Positions 23,170-33,200 of a stretch of 41,949 nt of DNA are shown here, piece by piece. The DNA comes from Clostridia bacterium (GTDB taxonomy: Bacteria > Bacillota > Clostridia > Oscillospirales > Acutalibacteraceae). The translations under genes and the position numbers were made by a program. The stretch covers positions 1-41,949 of the forward strand of contig JAFWZS010000014.1 in the NCBI GenBank assembly GCA_017522205.1, given 5' to 3'. The notes beneath the pieces are model-generated. The model saw nothing but the letters and a program-made list of their open reading frames with translations. It did not search any database and had not been told where the DNA came from. Positions within the stretch are counted from its first letter, which is position 1. The number at the start of each line of letters is the position of its first letter.

Positions 23170-24846
23170 TCAATATCCGCTTTTAGCATAGGAAATAAGT
23201 TCCTCAGCTGAGCTGAGCGTAGTTTCCGTAATCACGTCACCGCCGATTATACGGGCAATTTCTCTTATGCGTTCATCTTCATCCAGCGAATGTACTTTAG
23301 TATAAGTACTGTCACCATCCGTTTGTTTCTCAATAAGAAGATGGTTGTTTCCGTAAACTGCAATCTGTGCAAGATGAGTTACGCAAAGCACCTGCTTCGA
23401 AAAAGCAATCTCGTGCATTTTATATGCGATTTTCTGTGCTGCCCTACCGCTTACACCGGTATCGATTTCATCGAATATCATTGTTGACACGGTGTCCGTA
23501 TCTGAAAGCACACAGCGAAGAGCAAGCATAACTCTTGAAAGCTCACCGCCTGAGGCAATTTTCGAAAGAGACTTCGGTGACTGCCCTCTGTTGGCTGAAA
23601 AGAGAAACTCTACATCATCCATACCTGTTTTAGTTGCCTGGGCTTCTTCAAAGTTAACAGTAAAAACCGCATCAGGCATATCAAGGAATTTCAATTCATT
23701 CATTACTCTCTTTTCAAAATCAAGAGCCGTCAGCTTTCTTAAATCTGAAAGGCAGCAGCCTTTTTTGAAAAGCTCTTCACTGAGCACGTCAATTTCATCC
23801 TCAAGTTTTGCTATGAGCTCATCACTCATAAAGATGCTGTCATATTCATCCTGAATCTTCTCAAGATATGAAAGCATTTCTTCTTCGGTTTCGCCGTATT
23901 TTGAAGAAAGTCGGTAGAGAATATCAAGTCTTTCTTCAATGCTGTTAATATCGCTGTAGCCGCTCTGACTATCAGAAAGCGACGATGAATTTTCAGCCGA
24001 GCAGTCATTTAAAATATACCTGAAATCGTCAAGAGAAGAATAGACTTCATCATATTTTTTGTCGTAGTCCCTCAGAAAATCAATGCACTTCAAAAGCTCA
24101 TAAAAAGAAGCATTAAAGCCCTCTTCGCTTTCGCTTCCGTTTAAGATACTGTCAGCTTTTTTGAGAGCGTTGTCAATTTTTTCTTTTGACTGAAATTTTC
24201 TTTTTTCTTCTTTCAGCTCTTCTTTTTCACCAATGCGAAGATTTGCAGTTTCAAGCTCATTTATCTGATACTTAAGAAAATCAAGGCGCTGCTCTTTGTC
24301 GAAATCAACATTTCTGAGCTTTCTTAACTGCTTTGTTGCTGCTTTGATTTTTTCATAAATTTCAAGATACTCCCCTAAAAGCTCATCGCTCTTAGCAATA
24401 CCGTCAATGAATTTAAGGTGGTAATCCTTTGAAAGAAGATACTGGCTGTCGTGCTGACCGCAGATTGAAATAAGGTCTCTGCCTATATTTTTAAGCATTG
24501 TGGCAGTGACATTGCAGCCGTTGATTTTTGAACTGCTTCTGCCGTCAGAAGAAATCACTCTTGTAATAAGAAGGCTTCCGTCTTCTTCCGTGTCGATTTC
24601 GTATTCACGGAGCTTACTTAAAGTCTCTTCCGGAACATCCTCAAAAAACGCAGTAACCTTGCCTTTATCTGCGCCGTCACGGATAAGGTCACGGCTTGTC
24701 CTTTCGCCAAGAACCGCATTAATTGAGTCAATCACAATAGACTTACCTGCACCGGTTTCACCGGTCAGAACATTGAGCCCGTTTTCAAAGCTGATCTCAG
24801 TCTGCTCAATGACTGCAATATTTTCAATTTTCAGGCTTTTCAGCAT
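23170..24846 (-). CDS. recN: DNA repair protein RecN
   Basis: SMC-like ATPase acting in double-strand break repair. The Walker A GETGAGKS is near residues 30-37. The central ~300 residues are charged coiled coil with a hinge. The ABC signature is SGGELSRVMLAL and the Walker B is MIFDEIDTGVSG. The size (558 residues) is normal. It follows argR by 33 bases, the classical ahrC-recN order. In Bacillus and many Clostridia recN is followed by spoIVB and spo0A; here the next gene is tyrS. Confidence 0.97.
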   Translation of the reverse strand: MLKSLKIENIAVIEQTEISFENGLNVLTGETGAGKSIVIDSINAVLGERTSRDLIRDGADKGKVTAFFEDVPEETLSKLREYEIDTEEDGSLLITRVISSDGRSSSKINGCNVTATMLKNIGRDLISICGQHDSQYLLSKDYHLKFIDGIAKSDELLGEYLEIYEKIKAATKQLRKLRNVDFDKEQRLDFLKYQINELETANLRIGEKEELKEEKRKFQSKEKIDNALKKADSILNGSESEEGFNASFYELLKCIDFLRDYDKKYDEVYSSLDDFRYILNDCSAENSSSLSDSQSGYSDINSIEERLDILYRLSSKYGETEEEMLSYLEKIQDEYDSIFMSDELIAKLEDEIDVLSEELFKKGCCLSDLRKLTALDFEKRVMNELKFLDMPDAVFTVNFEEAQATKTGMDDVEFLFSANRGQSPKSLSKIASGGELSRVMLALRCVLSDTDTVSTMIFDEIDTGVSGRAAQKIAYKMHEIAFSKQVLCVTHLAQIAVYGNNHLLIEKQTDGDSTYTKVHSLDEDERIREIARIIGGDVITETTLSSAEELISYAKSGY

Positions 24847-24879
24847 AACTGAGACTCCTTTCGTTTATTTTCGGTTCTT

Positions 24880-25338
24880 TTATCTTCCCTGCTCAATAAT
24901 TACCCCTACATAATCCTTGAATTCTGCCGCATTTGCTTCATCCTTGCAAAGCACAAAAATAGTATCATCACCTGCAAGTGTTCCCACAATTTTGTCAAGC
25001 ATAAGACTGTCGATAGCTGCGCAGGCAGCCTGAGCCATTCCTGAATAGCATTTCACAACAACCATATTACCTGCAAAGTTTACATCGGTTACAGAATGAG
25101 AAAGAATTGAATAATATTTTCCCGAATGGTCTTCACCCTCACCCGATGAAACTGAGTATCTGTACTGCCCTGCTTCAAAAGGTGTTTTGACAAGCTTAAG
25201 AGCTTTAATGTCTCTTGAAACTGTTGCCTGGGTTACCTTGTATCCCATTTCATTAAGTCTTTGCATAAGTTCATCCTGAGTGCCGATATTTTCTTTTTTG
25301 ATAAGGGACAAAATTGCTTCGTGTCTGCCTTTTTTCAT
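24880..25338 (-). CDS. argR: Arginine repressor ArgR/AhrC
   Basis: 152 residues. The N-terminal winged helix-turn-helix has TQATVSRDIKALKLVK. The C-terminal hexamerisation and arginine-binding domain has GMAQAACAAIDS and the GTLAGDDTIFVL motif with the two Asp that bind arginine. In Firmicutes it represses arginine synthesis genes when arginine is present. The target argF in this window has an AT-rich dyad over its -10. AGGAGG precedes the ATG. It sits between nadK and recN as in the standard Firmicutes block. Confidence 0.95.
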   Translation of the reverse strand: MKKGRHEAILSLIKKENIGTQDELMQRLNEMGYKVTQATVSRDIKALKLVKTPFEAGQYRYSVSSGEGEDHSGKYYSILSHSVTDVNFAGNMVVVKCYSGMAQAACAAIDSLMLDKIVGTLAGDDTIFVLCKDEANAAEFKDYVGVIIEQGR

Positions 25339-25359
25339 TTATATTTCCTCCTGAAGAAT

Positions 25360-26211
25360 TTATCTTCCGATAAACTTTTTAGATAATATATCTGCAAAGC
25401 TGTCAGCTTTGATTTTTATAATTTTAGCACTTATCTGAGCTTTTGAAATAACAATTCTGCAGTTTTCGTTAATTTCGATTCCTGCTTCGCCGTCACAGCT
25501 AAAAACATTTTTTTCACCGTCGGCACCTTTCACTTTAAGTGTAAGCTCACTTTCACCGTTAAAAATGAGTGAACGTGCAAAAAGTGAATGAGGACAAATC
25601 GGTGTAAGAATAATACTTTCGATTGATGTATCAACAACAGGACCGCCTGCTGAAAGAGAATAAGCTGTTGAGCCTGTGGGAGTTGCAACGATTATGCCGT
25701 CAGCTCTGTATGTCAGCTTACTGCTTTTTCCGGTTTGGATTTGAAAATCGCAAAGGCGCATATTGCCGCCTCTTGAAACCACAACATCATTAAAGCAGTT
25801 TCTTTCATACATCAATTTATCGCCTTCATAAAGCTTAGCCGAAATCATCATTCTGTTTTCAACGACATATTCTCCGCTTATAAGATTTTTAAGAAGACCG
25901 AGTTCTTCCTTTTCAAGTCCTGCCATAAAGCCGAGCGTTCCGGCATTAATGCCAAGCACCGGTTTGTCGAATTCACTTATATAGTGAGCCGCATGGATGA
26001 TTGTTCCGTCACCGCCGATTGCAATAAGAAAATCGCAATCTGAAAGCTTATCCGTGTCACTGTAAAACTCTATTTTCTGCCCGCGAAAATCCTCTTTAAA
26101 TTCCTCCGGCATCATAATTTTTATGCCAAGTTTTTTAAGCTCGGTGACAACATTCAGAGAAACCTCGAGTCCGTTTTCACGGGTAAGATTCGGATAAAGA
26201 ATAACTGTCAT
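25360..26211 (-). CDS. nadK: NAD kinase
   Basis: Phosphorylates NAD to NADP in the cytoplasm. The GGDGT motif ([16 protein letters not shown]), the NAGTLGFM block, the NDVVVSRG motif and [12 protein letters not shown] are all present in order; 283 residues is the normal length. Its ATG shares one base with the tlyA stop (TGATG), so the two are translationally coupled. The insertion of nadK between tlyA and argR is common in Clostridia. Confidence 0.96.
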   Translation of the reverse strand: MTVILYPNLTRENGLEVSLNVVTELKKLGIKIMMPEEFKEDFRGQKIEFYSDTDKLSDCDFLIAIGGDGTIIHAAHYISEFDKPVLGINAGTLGFMAGLEKEELGLLKNLISGEYVVENRMMISAKLYEGDKLMYERNCFNDVVVSRGGNMRLCDFQIQTGKSSKLTYRADGIIVATPTGSTAYSLSAGGPVVDTSIESIILTPICPHSLFARSLIFNGESELTLKVKGADGEKNVFSCDGEAGIEINENCRIVISKAQISAKIIKIKADSFADILSKKFIGR

Positions 26212-27029
26212 CAGCTTTCACCCCCGCTGAGCTTTTCGTGAGATGCAATTACAATCTTTGAAGGTTCTTCTGAAAGGTGTGAAACCGGCTCGTCAGATTT
26301 TTCAATATAGATAAGATATTCAATATTTCCCTGCGGTCCTTTGATCGGTGAAAAATCAAGATTCAGAACAGAAAAACCGTTTTCGAGAACAAAGTTATAT
26401 ATCATCTCTACAACTTCAATGTGAGTTGAAGTTTCTCTTACCACACCGTTTTTTCCAACCTTTTCTCTGCCTGCTTCAAACTGAGGCTTTATTAAGCATA
26501 CCGCTTGTCCGCCCGTTTTGAGAAGCTCCCTCATTGCAGGGATTATCAATTTAAGAGAGATAAAAGAAACATCGACACTTGCAAAGTCAATTTCTTCAGA
26601 AATCTGCTCTTTTGTTACATAACGGAAATTAGTTCTCTCCATATTCACAACACGCTCGTCCTGACGAAGCTTCCAAGCGAGCTGACCGTAGCCAACATCA
26701 ATTGAGTAAACCTTTTTTGCACCGCTCTGAAGCATACAGTCGGTAAAGCCACCCGTGGAAGCACCTATATCCATACAGATGCAATCTGTCAGAACAAGTC
26801 CGAATTCATCAACTGCTTTTTTAAGCTTATAGCCGCCACGGCTGACGAAGGGCATTTTTTCGCCCCTGAGCTCAACACAGTCACCTTCTTTAACAGTGAA
26901 GCCTGCCTTTGTCTGCTTCTGGTCATTCACATATACAAGTCCTGCCATTATAAGTGCCTTCGCTTTTTCACGGCTGTCTACAAAGCCTCTTTCATGAAGG
27001 GTAACATCAAGTCTGATTTTTTCTGCCAC
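26211..27029 (-). CDS. tlyA: TlyA-family rRNA (cytidine-2'-O)-methyltransferase
   Basis: 272 residues: an N-terminal S4 RNA-binding domain ([29 protein letters not shown]) and a C-terminal FtsJ-like SAM methyltransferase domain ([46 protein letters not shown]). In mycobacteria TlyA methylates ribosomal RNA at cytidines; in Clostridia the role is inferred. The start is a GTG at 27029 immediately after the dxs stop. Confidence 0.93.
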   Translation of the reverse strand: MAEKIRLDVTLHERGFVDSREKAKALIMAGLVYVNDQKQTKAGFTVKEGDCVELRGEKMPFVSRGGYKLKKAVDEFGLVLTDCICMDIGASTGGFTDCMLQSGAKKVYSIDVGYGQLAWKLRQDERVVNMERTNFRYVTKEQISEEIDFASVDVSFISLKLIIPAMRELLKTGGQAVCLIKPQFEAGREKVGKNGVVRETSTHIEVVEMIYNFVLENGFSVLNLDFSPIKGPQGNIEYLIYIEKSDEPVSHLSEEPSKIVIASHEKLSGGES

Positions 27030-28886
27030 TTAAAATTCCTCACTTATTTTCTTTATCATAGCCTCTTTATTGAGACCGTATTTGCTGAGAAGGTCGCTTA
27101 CCGAAGCCTGTTCAACAAATTTATCTTCTACTGCTGTAATGCTGTATTTTCCGCAATAACCCCTTTCAAGGAGCATATTACCTAATTTTTCACCTACACC
27201 GCCGCTTTTCTGTCCCTCTTCAAAAAAGAATACTTTATTCTTGGAAATCAAAGAAGCTATAGCATCTTCCGCTATGGGTTTAATGCAATTTAGTGAAAGC
27301 AGAAAAGCTGAACTGCCTTTTTCTTTTAATTTGTCTACTGCCAAAACTGCCTCTGCAGTAATTCTTCCGTATGTTACGATTGCAACATCAGAATTTCTAT
27401 CACCGTAGGTAGAATAATCTGTACTGTCTCTACTGAGAAGCTTTGTTATCGGATTTTCCGTACCTCTCGGATAACGGACTGCAGTTGCTGTATTTTCTTC
27501 GTATAAAGCCTTATGCAAATCTTCATTAAGAAGAGCAAAATCATAAGGCGAATAAATCTTCAATTCGGGAATTGTGCCGAGAAAAGCAACATCGAAAAGA
27601 CCGTGGTGAGTTTCACCGTCTTCACCCACAAAGCCTGCTCTGTCAACGGCAAAAACAACCTTCTGTTTCTGCAGTGAAACATCATGCACAATCTGATCGT
27701 AACATCTCTGCAGAAAAGTCGAGTATACTGCAAAAACCGGCCTCATACCGTTTTTTGCAAGACCGCTGCCAAATGTCACAGCATGTTCTTCTGCAATACC
27801 TACATCAAAAAATCTATCCGGATACTTTTCGCTGAAGCAATCAAGACCTGTACCGATTCCCATTGCAGCGGTGATAGCGCATATAGTCTTATCTTCCTTT
27901 GCTAAAGAACAAAGGGTATCACCGAAGAATCCGGAATAGCTCTTGTGGGAAGAAATTGCTTCGCCGGTATCCACATCAAACTTTGAAATGCCGTGGAAAA
28001 CGCTGGGATCCTTTTCTGCGTACTCATAGCCCTTACCCTTCACGGTAATGACATGAAGAAGAACGGGACCGTTTACTGATTTAGCACTGCTTAAAGCATC
28101 GCACAGATTTTCAATGTTGTGTCCGTCAATGGGGCCCATATATCTGTAGCCTAAATCCTCAAAGAATGTGCTTTGCTCATACACTTTATTTTTGATATCG
28201 GTTTTTATTCTGTAAAGCTTTTTGACAATTTTCTCACCGAGAGGTATTTTGTTAAGCACCTTTTCGGTGTTCGCCTTGAATGAATAATATTCAGGCCTTG
28301 AACGGATAACCGCAAGATATTTTGCAAATGCACCTACGTTTTCGGAAATCGACATCTTGTTGTCGTTGAGAATTATGATGTGCTTTGCTTTGCTTCTTCC
28401 GCCGTTGTTGAGTGCTTCAAACACCATACCGCCCGTAAAGGAGCCGTCACCGATTACAGACACAACGTAGCCGTCGTCGCCTTTCAGCATCTTAGCCTTT
28501 GCAAGACCTAAACCGGCAGAGACTGATGTTGCACTGTGACCGCTGAAAAAAATGTCGTGTTCGCTTTCAGTCGGTCTCGTAAAACCTGAAATACCGCCTT
28601 TTGTTCTGAGGGTGGAAAACTTATCATATCTGCCCGTAAGAAGCTTATGAGTATAGCATTGATGTCCCACATCATAAACTATCTGGTCCTTCGGTGAATT
28701 GAACACCTTATGAAGTGCCACGGTCAGCTCAACCATACCGAGATTTGAAGCAAGGTGACCGCCGTTTTCTGATACGGTTTCTATTAACTTATATCTGATT
28801 TCACCAGAAAGCTCATTAAGCCTTGCGATATCCATTTTCTTAATGTCTTTCGGAGAAGTGATTTTAGAAAGTAGTTTATATTCCAT
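27030..28886 (-). CDS. dxs: 1-deoxy-D-xylulose-5-phosphate synthase
   Basis: First enzyme of the MEP pathway, condensing pyruvate and glyceraldehyde 3-phosphate with thiamine diphosphate. The TPP and magnesium motif is GDGSFTGGMVFEALNN. The active-site blocks DVGHQCYTHKLLTGR and FFSGHSATSVSAGLGLA, the transketolase pyrimidine domain with GIAEEHAVTFGSGLA and the C-terminal domain are all present; 618 residues is normal. The same window holds ispH (last MEP step) and a prenyl diphosphate synthase. It is 13 bases downstream of the prenyltransferase. Confidence 0.97.
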   Translation of the reverse strand: MEYKLLSKITSPKDIKKMDIARLNELSGEIRYKLIETVSENGGHLASNLGMVELTVALHKVFNSPKDQIVYDVGHQCYTHKLLTGRYDKFSTLRTKGGISGFTRPTESEHDIFFSGHSATSVSAGLGLAKAKMLKGDDGYVVSVIGDGSFTGGMVFEALNNGGRSKAKHIIILNDNKMSISENVGAFAKYLAVIRSRPEYYSFKANTEKVLNKIPLGEKIVKKLYRIKTDIKNKVYEQSTFFEDLGYRYMGPIDGHNIENLCDALSSAKSVNGPVLLHVITVKGKGYEYAEKDPSVFHGISKFDVDTGEAISSHKSYSGFFGDTLCSLAKEDKTICAITAAMGIGTGLDCFSEKYPDRFFDVGIAEEHAVTFGSGLAKNGMRPVFAVYSTFLQRCYDQIVHDVSLQKQKVVFAVDRAGFVGEDGETHHGLFDVAFLGTIPELKIYSPYDFALLNEDLHKALYEENTATAVRYPRGTENPITKLLSRDSTDYSTYGDRNSDVAIVTYGRITAEAVLAVDKLKEKGSSAFLLSLNCIKPIAEDAIASLISKNKVFFFEEGQKSGGVGEKLGNMLLERGYCGKYSITAVEDKFVEQASVSDLLSKYGLNKEAMIKKISEEF

Positions 28887-28898
28887 ATCTGTTTTCTC

Positions 28899-29786
28899 TT
28901 AATTCTCTCTTTTTGCAAGTTTATATGCAAGTTCCTTTAAAAACTCTTTTTCAGCACCGAAAACTTCAAGTGCTTTGGCTGCTTCGTCAGTAAGTCTGTC
29001 AGCATACTCCTGAGCTTTTTCGACACCGAGAAGCGTAACATAGGTTGACTTTCCGCTTTCCTTGTCGCTGCCGATGGGTTTTCCGAGACTTTTTTCGTCA
29101 CCCGTAACGTCGAGAATATCGTCAACTATCTGGAAAGCCTGTCCGATTTTTTCAGCATAAGTAACTGCTGCAGAAAGCTTTTCTTCGTCTGCATCTGCAG
29201 AAATGCAGCCGAGCATAGCCGCACATTTTATAAGTGCGCCTGTTTTAAGCTCGTCCATTTTGCTGAGAGTCTCTATACCGGCTTTTCTGTTTTCATTTTT
29301 AAGGTCAATAACCTGACCGCCGATCATACCGTTAGCTCCTGCAAGTGACGACAGAAGTGAAACTGCTTTAACTGCAGCAGAGGGATTCTTTTTTGCAAAA
29401 TCACTGTCGGCAATAATCCCGAAAGCACCCGTAAGAAGACCGTCACCTGCAAGAAGAGCATATTCATAGCCGTATTTAATATGGCAAGACGGCATTCCTC
29501 TTCTCATATCGTCATTGTCCATACAAGGAAGGTCGTCATGTATGAGCGAATAAGTATGAATCATTTCAAGAGCTGCTGCTAAGGGAAGGGCATCTTCAAT
29601 ACTTCCTCCGCACACTCTGCAGAATTCAAGAGTAAGAACAGGTCTTATTCTTTTTCCACCAATTGAAAGACTATATTTCATCGCTTCGTGAACGATATCT
29701 TCACCGAAGTCACACACGGGAATTACGTTCTCGAGATAAGCATTTATAGTGTCGGTATATTCCTTAAGCATATAGCTTTTATTCAT
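28899..29786 (-). CDS. ispA: Farnesyl/geranyl diphosphate synthase (short-chain polyprenyl synthetase)
   Basis: Builds C10-C15 prenyl diphosphates from IPP and DMAPP. The first aspartate-rich motif is DDLPCMDNDDMRRG and the second DDILDVTGD; GGKRIRPVL binds IPP. I start at ATG 29786 (MNKSYMLKEY), which overlaps the xseB stop in ATGAATAA and has GAGG 9 bases upstream. The longer frame from 29801 has no ribosome site. That gives 295 residues, normal for FPP synthase. The xseB-ispA-dxs order is standard in Firmicutes. The exact chain length is not readable with certainty. Confidence 0.93.
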   Translation of the reverse strand: MNKSYMLKEYTDTINAYLENVIPVCDFGEDIVHEAMKYSLSIGGKRIRPVLTLEFCRVCGGSIEDALPLAAALEMIHTYSLIHDDLPCMDNDDMRRGMPSCHIKYGYEYALLAGDGLLTGAFGIIADSDFAKKNPSAAVKAVSLLSSLAGANGMIGGQVIDLKNENRKAGIETLSKMDELKTGALIKCAAMLGCISADADEEKLSAAVTYAEKIGQAFQIVDDILDVTGDEKSLGKPIGSDKESGKSTYVTLLGVEKAQEYADRLTDEAAKALEVFGAEKEFLKELAYKLAKREN

Positions 29787-29988
29787 TTGAATCATCCTCA
29801 AAAGTAAGCTCTGAAAGCTCCGTAATTTTCTGCTTTGCGGCAGTTAAAGTCTTGTTGCAGAAGGATACAATCTGCACTCCTTCTTCATAAAGTTTTATTG
29901 ACATATCAAGGTCATAATCACCGCTTTCAAGCATTTCGGAAATTTCCTTAAGTCTTATCATTGCGGTGTCAAGTGTATACATTTCCAT
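29779..29988 (-). CDS. xseB: Exodeoxyribonuclease VII small subunit
   Basis: 69 residues, the small helical partner of XseA. It contains the family pattern RLKEISEMLESGDYDLDMSIKLYEEGVQIVSFCNKTL (conserved LE-G-LD-S--LYEEG). It is encoded between xseA and ispA, overlapping the latter by 8 bases. Confidence 0.93.
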   Translation of the reverse strand: MEMYTLDTAMIRLKEISEMLESGDYDLDMSIKLYEEGVQIVSFCNKTLTAAKQKITELSELTFEDDSNE

Positions 29989-30007
29989 TTTTGTTTACCT
30001 TTCTTTT

Positions 30008-31198
30008 TCAATTGACTGTACAGTCTACTGAGCCGTCGCTGAGACGGATTTTGATTCTGTCGTTTGCTTTGAGGGTTTCGGCAGAACGCACAGTCATCAT
30101 ATTTTCATCAAAAACAACGCTGTAGCCTCTTGCGAGAACCTTCAGAGGACTTGTTGCCTCCAGTTTTGAAGTGTAATGCATAAGAGCGTTTTCGTAGAAA
30201 TCAACTTTTCTTTTAAGTTCCGAATTGATTTTTGTTTCACATGCTTCAAGACAAGTGCCGTAAAACTCAATCATTCTGTGTGGACCGCGATCAGAAATAA
30301 TTTTCTGTGCTGCCATAAGATTCATTCTGTAGCGGTAGATTTTCTTTTCGATTGCATCAATCATACCGTCAAGGGTTTTATCTGCGGCATAAAGAATCTC
30401 TCTGTAATCGGGAGCAACAATTTCTGCAGCAGCTGATGGCGTCGGTGCACGCATATCGCTGACAAAATCTGCAATGGTAAAATCTGTTTCATGTCCTACC
30501 GCAGAAACAATGGGGATTTCACTTTCATATATTGCTCTTGCAACAATTTCTTCATTGAAGGCCCAGAGATCTTCAATTGAGCCGCCGCCTCTGCCCACAA
30601 TAAGCACATCAGCACCGCCAAGCTCATTGAACTTACGAATAGCACCTGCAATTTGCGGTGCTGCCGAATCGCCCTGCACCTGCACACCTTCAAATACAAT
30701 TTCACCCGATGGATATCTTCTGGAAAGCACCGTGAGAATGTCCTGAAGTGCCGCACCCGTGGGGGAAGTTATAACACCGATTCGTGAGGGGTACTGAGGA
30801 AGCTCTTTTTTGTGAGCATCATCAAAAAGGCCTTCCTTTGAAAGCTTTTCTTTGAGCTGCTCAAAAGCAATTGTCAGCTCGCCCACTCCCTCGGGAATCA
30901 TATCATCACAGTAGATCTGATATGTACCGTCACGCTCAAAAACAGAAATGCTGCCTCTTATGAGCACCTTCATTCCGTTTTCCGGCTCAAAGCGAAGCCT
31001 TGAAGCAGAGGTTCTGAACATCACTGCCTTGATTGCGCTTTTTTCGTCTTTCAAAGTGAAGTACAGATGCCCTGTTCTGTAGTGATTGGTGAAATTTGAA
31101 ATCTCACCGGTTATATAAATATTTTTAAGATTAATATCCTCATCTATTATTGACTTCAGATATGTGTTAATCTGTGATACCTTTAAAACGGTTGACAT
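30008..31198 (-). CDS. xseA: Exodeoxyribonuclease VII large subunit
   Basis: Catalytic subunit of a single-strand DNA exonuclease. The N-terminal OB fold (SQINTYLKSIIDEDINLKNIYITGEISNF) is followed by the catalytic region with PTGAALQDILTVLSRRYP, VGRGGGSIEDLWAFNEE and VGHETDFTIADFVSDMRAPTPSAAAE. Then come coiled coil and a C-terminal segment with LARGYSVVFD. 396 residues is normal. Its start overlaps the TsaD-like gene by 32 bases; AAGGAG within that gene precedes the ATG, so the overlap is real. Confidence 0.96.
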   Translation of the reverse strand: MSTVLKVSQINTYLKSIIDEDINLKNIYITGEISNFTNHYRTGHLYFTLKDEKSAIKAVMFRTSASRLRFEPENGMKVLIRGSISVFERDGTYQIYCDDMIPEGVGELTIAFEQLKEKLSKEGLFDDAHKKELPQYPSRIGVITSPTGAALQDILTVLSRRYPSGEIVFEGVQVQGDSAAPQIAGAIRKFNELGGADVLIVGRGGGSIEDLWAFNEEIVARAIYESEIPIVSAVGHETDFTIADFVSDMRAPTPSAAAEIVAPDYREILYAADKTLDGMIDAIEKKIYRYRMNLMAAQKIISDRGPHRMIEFYGTCLEACETKINSELKRKVDFYENALMHYTSKLEATSPLKVLARGYSVVFDENMMTVRSAETLKANDRIKIRLSDGSVDCTVN

Positions 31199-32132
31199 TT
31201 ATTTTCTCCTTGAGATAAGTCAGTATTGCAACTCCTGCAGCGTTGTCAGATGAAAACTCAGGTGATGCAAAAAGACCGCCGTATTTTTTTGTAAGTCTTT
31301 CTTTTATCAGTGTGTTAGACATAACTCCGCCCGAATAAAGAATCGGAAGATTACCGTATTCATCCAAAATTTTGTCGGTCATTGTTTCAAGAGCAGAACA
31401 GATGTAGTGAAAACAGAACTTTGAAATATCAGCTTTGCTTTCACCATCATCAAACATCTTCCTACATTTATTTTCGAGACCCGAAAGGCTTATATCTTTT
31501 CCTTTTGAATAAACCTTTACTTTGCCGAAAGTTCTGCCGCTTTCTCTTGAAAGCTTATCCATTTCAGCCCCGCAAGGAAATCTCATTCCCATCATTACAC
31601 CTGCCCTATCAATTGCCTGACCGGCTTTAAGATCAAGGGATGATGCAATCAAAGTACATTTAATTACTTCATCTTCATCAGGCTCAACAAGAAGCGCTTC
31701 GGTTGTTCCGCCCGACACATGAAAAGCAATGAACCGTTCATTCAGAAGCTTGAGGTTGTCGGCACTGTAAAGGGCTGCAACGATATGGCCGTTCTGATGT
31801 GATGTAATTTTAACATTCTTACTTAAAGAACTGCTTAAAATTTTTGCTGTATTAAGTCCCACAAGAAAGCAAGGCATATATGAGTCCTCTGCCATTCTCG
31901 GGAAAGCAGAAGCTCCGATACCGTCAATTTCAGGCTCGACTTCATTAAAAAGACTTTCTGTAAGCTCGGAAAGCTGAACTGTGTGGTGAAAAACCGCATC
32001 GCTTTGTCTAAGACCTTTTTCGCCTTCTTTGACAGGAAGAAGCTTTTTACGGTGAACTATTCTGTTTTCATCAGGAAAATATAGAGCAACAGAAGTAGTA
32101 TAGTTGCTTGTATCAAAACCGAGATATGCCAT
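31167..32132 (-). CDS. TsaD/Gcp-like paralogue (Kae1/peptidase M22 fold)
   Basis: 321 residues of the ASKHA/Kae1 fold. The N-terminal GFDTSNYTTSVAL is the phosphate-1 loop. SHQNGH keeps the HxxxH metal pair of TsaD, HVSGGTTEAL is the nucleotide site, and LPILYSGGVMSN and DNAAGVAILTY close the fold. Genuine TsaD makes threonylcarbamoyladenosine in tRNA and is slightly longer; this paralogue lies between nusB and xseA in many Clostridia, where Bacillus has folD. Its function is not established, so I give no symbol. Its ATG shares a base with the nusB stop (TAATG). Confidence 0.8.
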   Translation of the reverse strand: MAYLGFDTSNYTTSVALYFPDENRIVHRKKLLPVKEGEKGLRQSDAVFHHTVQLSELTESLFNEVEPEIDGIGASAFPRMAEDSYMPCFLVGLNTAKILSSSLSKNVKITSHQNGHIVAALYSADNLKLLNERFIAFHVSGGTTEALLVEPDEDEVIKCTLIASSLDLKAGQAIDRAGVMMGMRFPCGAEMDKLSRESGRTFGKVKVYSKGKDISLSGLENKCRKMFDDGESKADISKFCFHYICSALETMTDKILDEYGNLPILYSGGVMSNTLIKERLTKKYGGLFASPEFSSDNAAGVAILTYLKEKINVNRFKGITD

Positions 32133-32533
32133 TATCTGCCGAGCTTTTTGGCAACAGTTGCAAGCACACCGTTGATGTATGATGCATCTTCTTTTGTGGC
32201 GTACTTCTTCGCAATTTCAACTGCCTCATTAATAATAACACCGATAGGCAGATCTTCACTGAACATAAGCTCACAAACTGAAAGACGCATAATTGCTCTT
32301 GAAGCTCTTGAAATTCTTTTTGCAGACCATCTTACAAGATTCTCATCAATAAGCTTATCGATGTCCTCTAAATTGTCATAAACTTTTCTGGCAAGATTTT
32401 CGGCAAAAGCATTAGCAGGGAAAAGCTCAAGCTCAAGAGCTGATTCAATAAGCTCAACAACTGTTACATCACTCTGAAAGCTTTTTTCAAAAATCAGTAT
32501 AAATGCCAACTCTCTTGATTCATGTCTGGTCAT
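32132..32533 (-). CDS. nusB: Transcription antitermination factor NusB
   Basis: 133-residue all-helical RNA-binding protein of the rRNA antitermination complex. It begins TRHESRELAFILIFE and ends with the family pattern PIGVIINEAVEIAKKYATKEDASYINGVLATVAKKL. It is the first gene of the run to recN, with its own extended -10 promoter, and overlaps the TsaD paralogue by one base. Confidence 0.95.
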   Translation of the reverse strand: MTRHESRELAFILIFEKSFQSDVTVVELIESALELELFPANAFAENLARKVYDNLEDIDKLIDENLVRWSAKRISRASRAIMRLSVCELMFSEDLPIGVIINEAVEIAKKYATKEDASYINGVLATVAKKLGR

Positions 32534-32593
32534 AGGTTTTTTCCTTCCTCGGCAAACATAAGCTATGTCTGCTTAATTATATGTATTCAGCTT

Positions 32594-32602
32594 ATTATAC
32601 CA
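32594..32602 (-). promoter_or_regulatory. Extended -10 promoter of the nusB-recN gene run
   Basis: TGGTATAAT on the minus strand (-10 TATAAT at 32599-32594 with an upstream TGn). No good -35 is visible, which fits an extended -10 type. Confidence 0.6.
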
Positions 32603-32621
32603 CAAAATTCAAATCCTACAA

Positions 32622-33191
32622 CTACTTTATCTCAATAATTGTTAAATTTTCTGCAGAAATATTCGTATTTTTTTCAATAATTTCGGCAATTTGAAGAATA
32701 AGTGTGTCATTCAGTGTATTTTTTTCCAAAATCACCTGACATTTATCTTCATTGATTATCACAAGACACTCACTACCTGTTTTAGCCCTGATGAGATTTT
32801 CCGTATCTGTCTGTGCTTTCAGCTTTGACGTGTAATCGCTGAGAAGTGAGGATACCTTCTGCTTCTGCTGAGTATCGAGATTCGGATTTTCGAGTATGTC
32901 TTCAATCGCATCAATTGATTCATCTTCTGCTTCTGCACGTTTCAGCTTTGCTTCAGAAAAGTAATTTTTTGAATCCGCCGATACATCTGTTGTGTTTTCA
33001 TTTTCCGATGCAGTTGTTCCTGCAACAAGAAGTGAATCACCGAGATTTCCGCTGACGCTTTGTGTCGTTGTTTCGTTTATAGTTCCTGTTGTCATATACT
33101 GCGAATAGTACCAATTCACACCCGTTGCTGCCACAAGGGCAATCACAAGGGTTGCGGTAAGAATCTGTTTTTTCTTAATAATCAAGCTCAT
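32622..33191 (-). CDS. spoIIIAH: Stage III sporulation protein AH
   Basis: Mother-cell membrane protein whose outer domain meets forespore SpoIIQ to form the feeding-tube channel. One N-terminal membrane segment (ILTATLVIALVAATGVNWYY) is followed by a low-complexity Thr/Ser/Asn linker and the YscJ-like ring domain (SKNYFSEAKLKRAEAEDESIDAIEDIL ... ENLTIIEI). 189 residues, slightly shorter than B. subtilis. It is the last gene of the spoIIIA operon. Confidence 0.93.
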   Translation of the reverse strand: MSLIIKKKQILTATLVIALVAATGVNWYYSQYMTTGTINETTTQSVSGNLGDSLLVAGTTASENENTTDVSADSKNYFSEAKLKRAEAEDESIDAIEDILENPNLDTQQKQKVSSLLSDYTSKLKAQTDTENLIRAKTGSECLVIINEDKCQVILEKNTLNDTLILQIAEIIEKNTNISAENLTIIEIK

Positions 33192-33200
33192 AGTTACCTC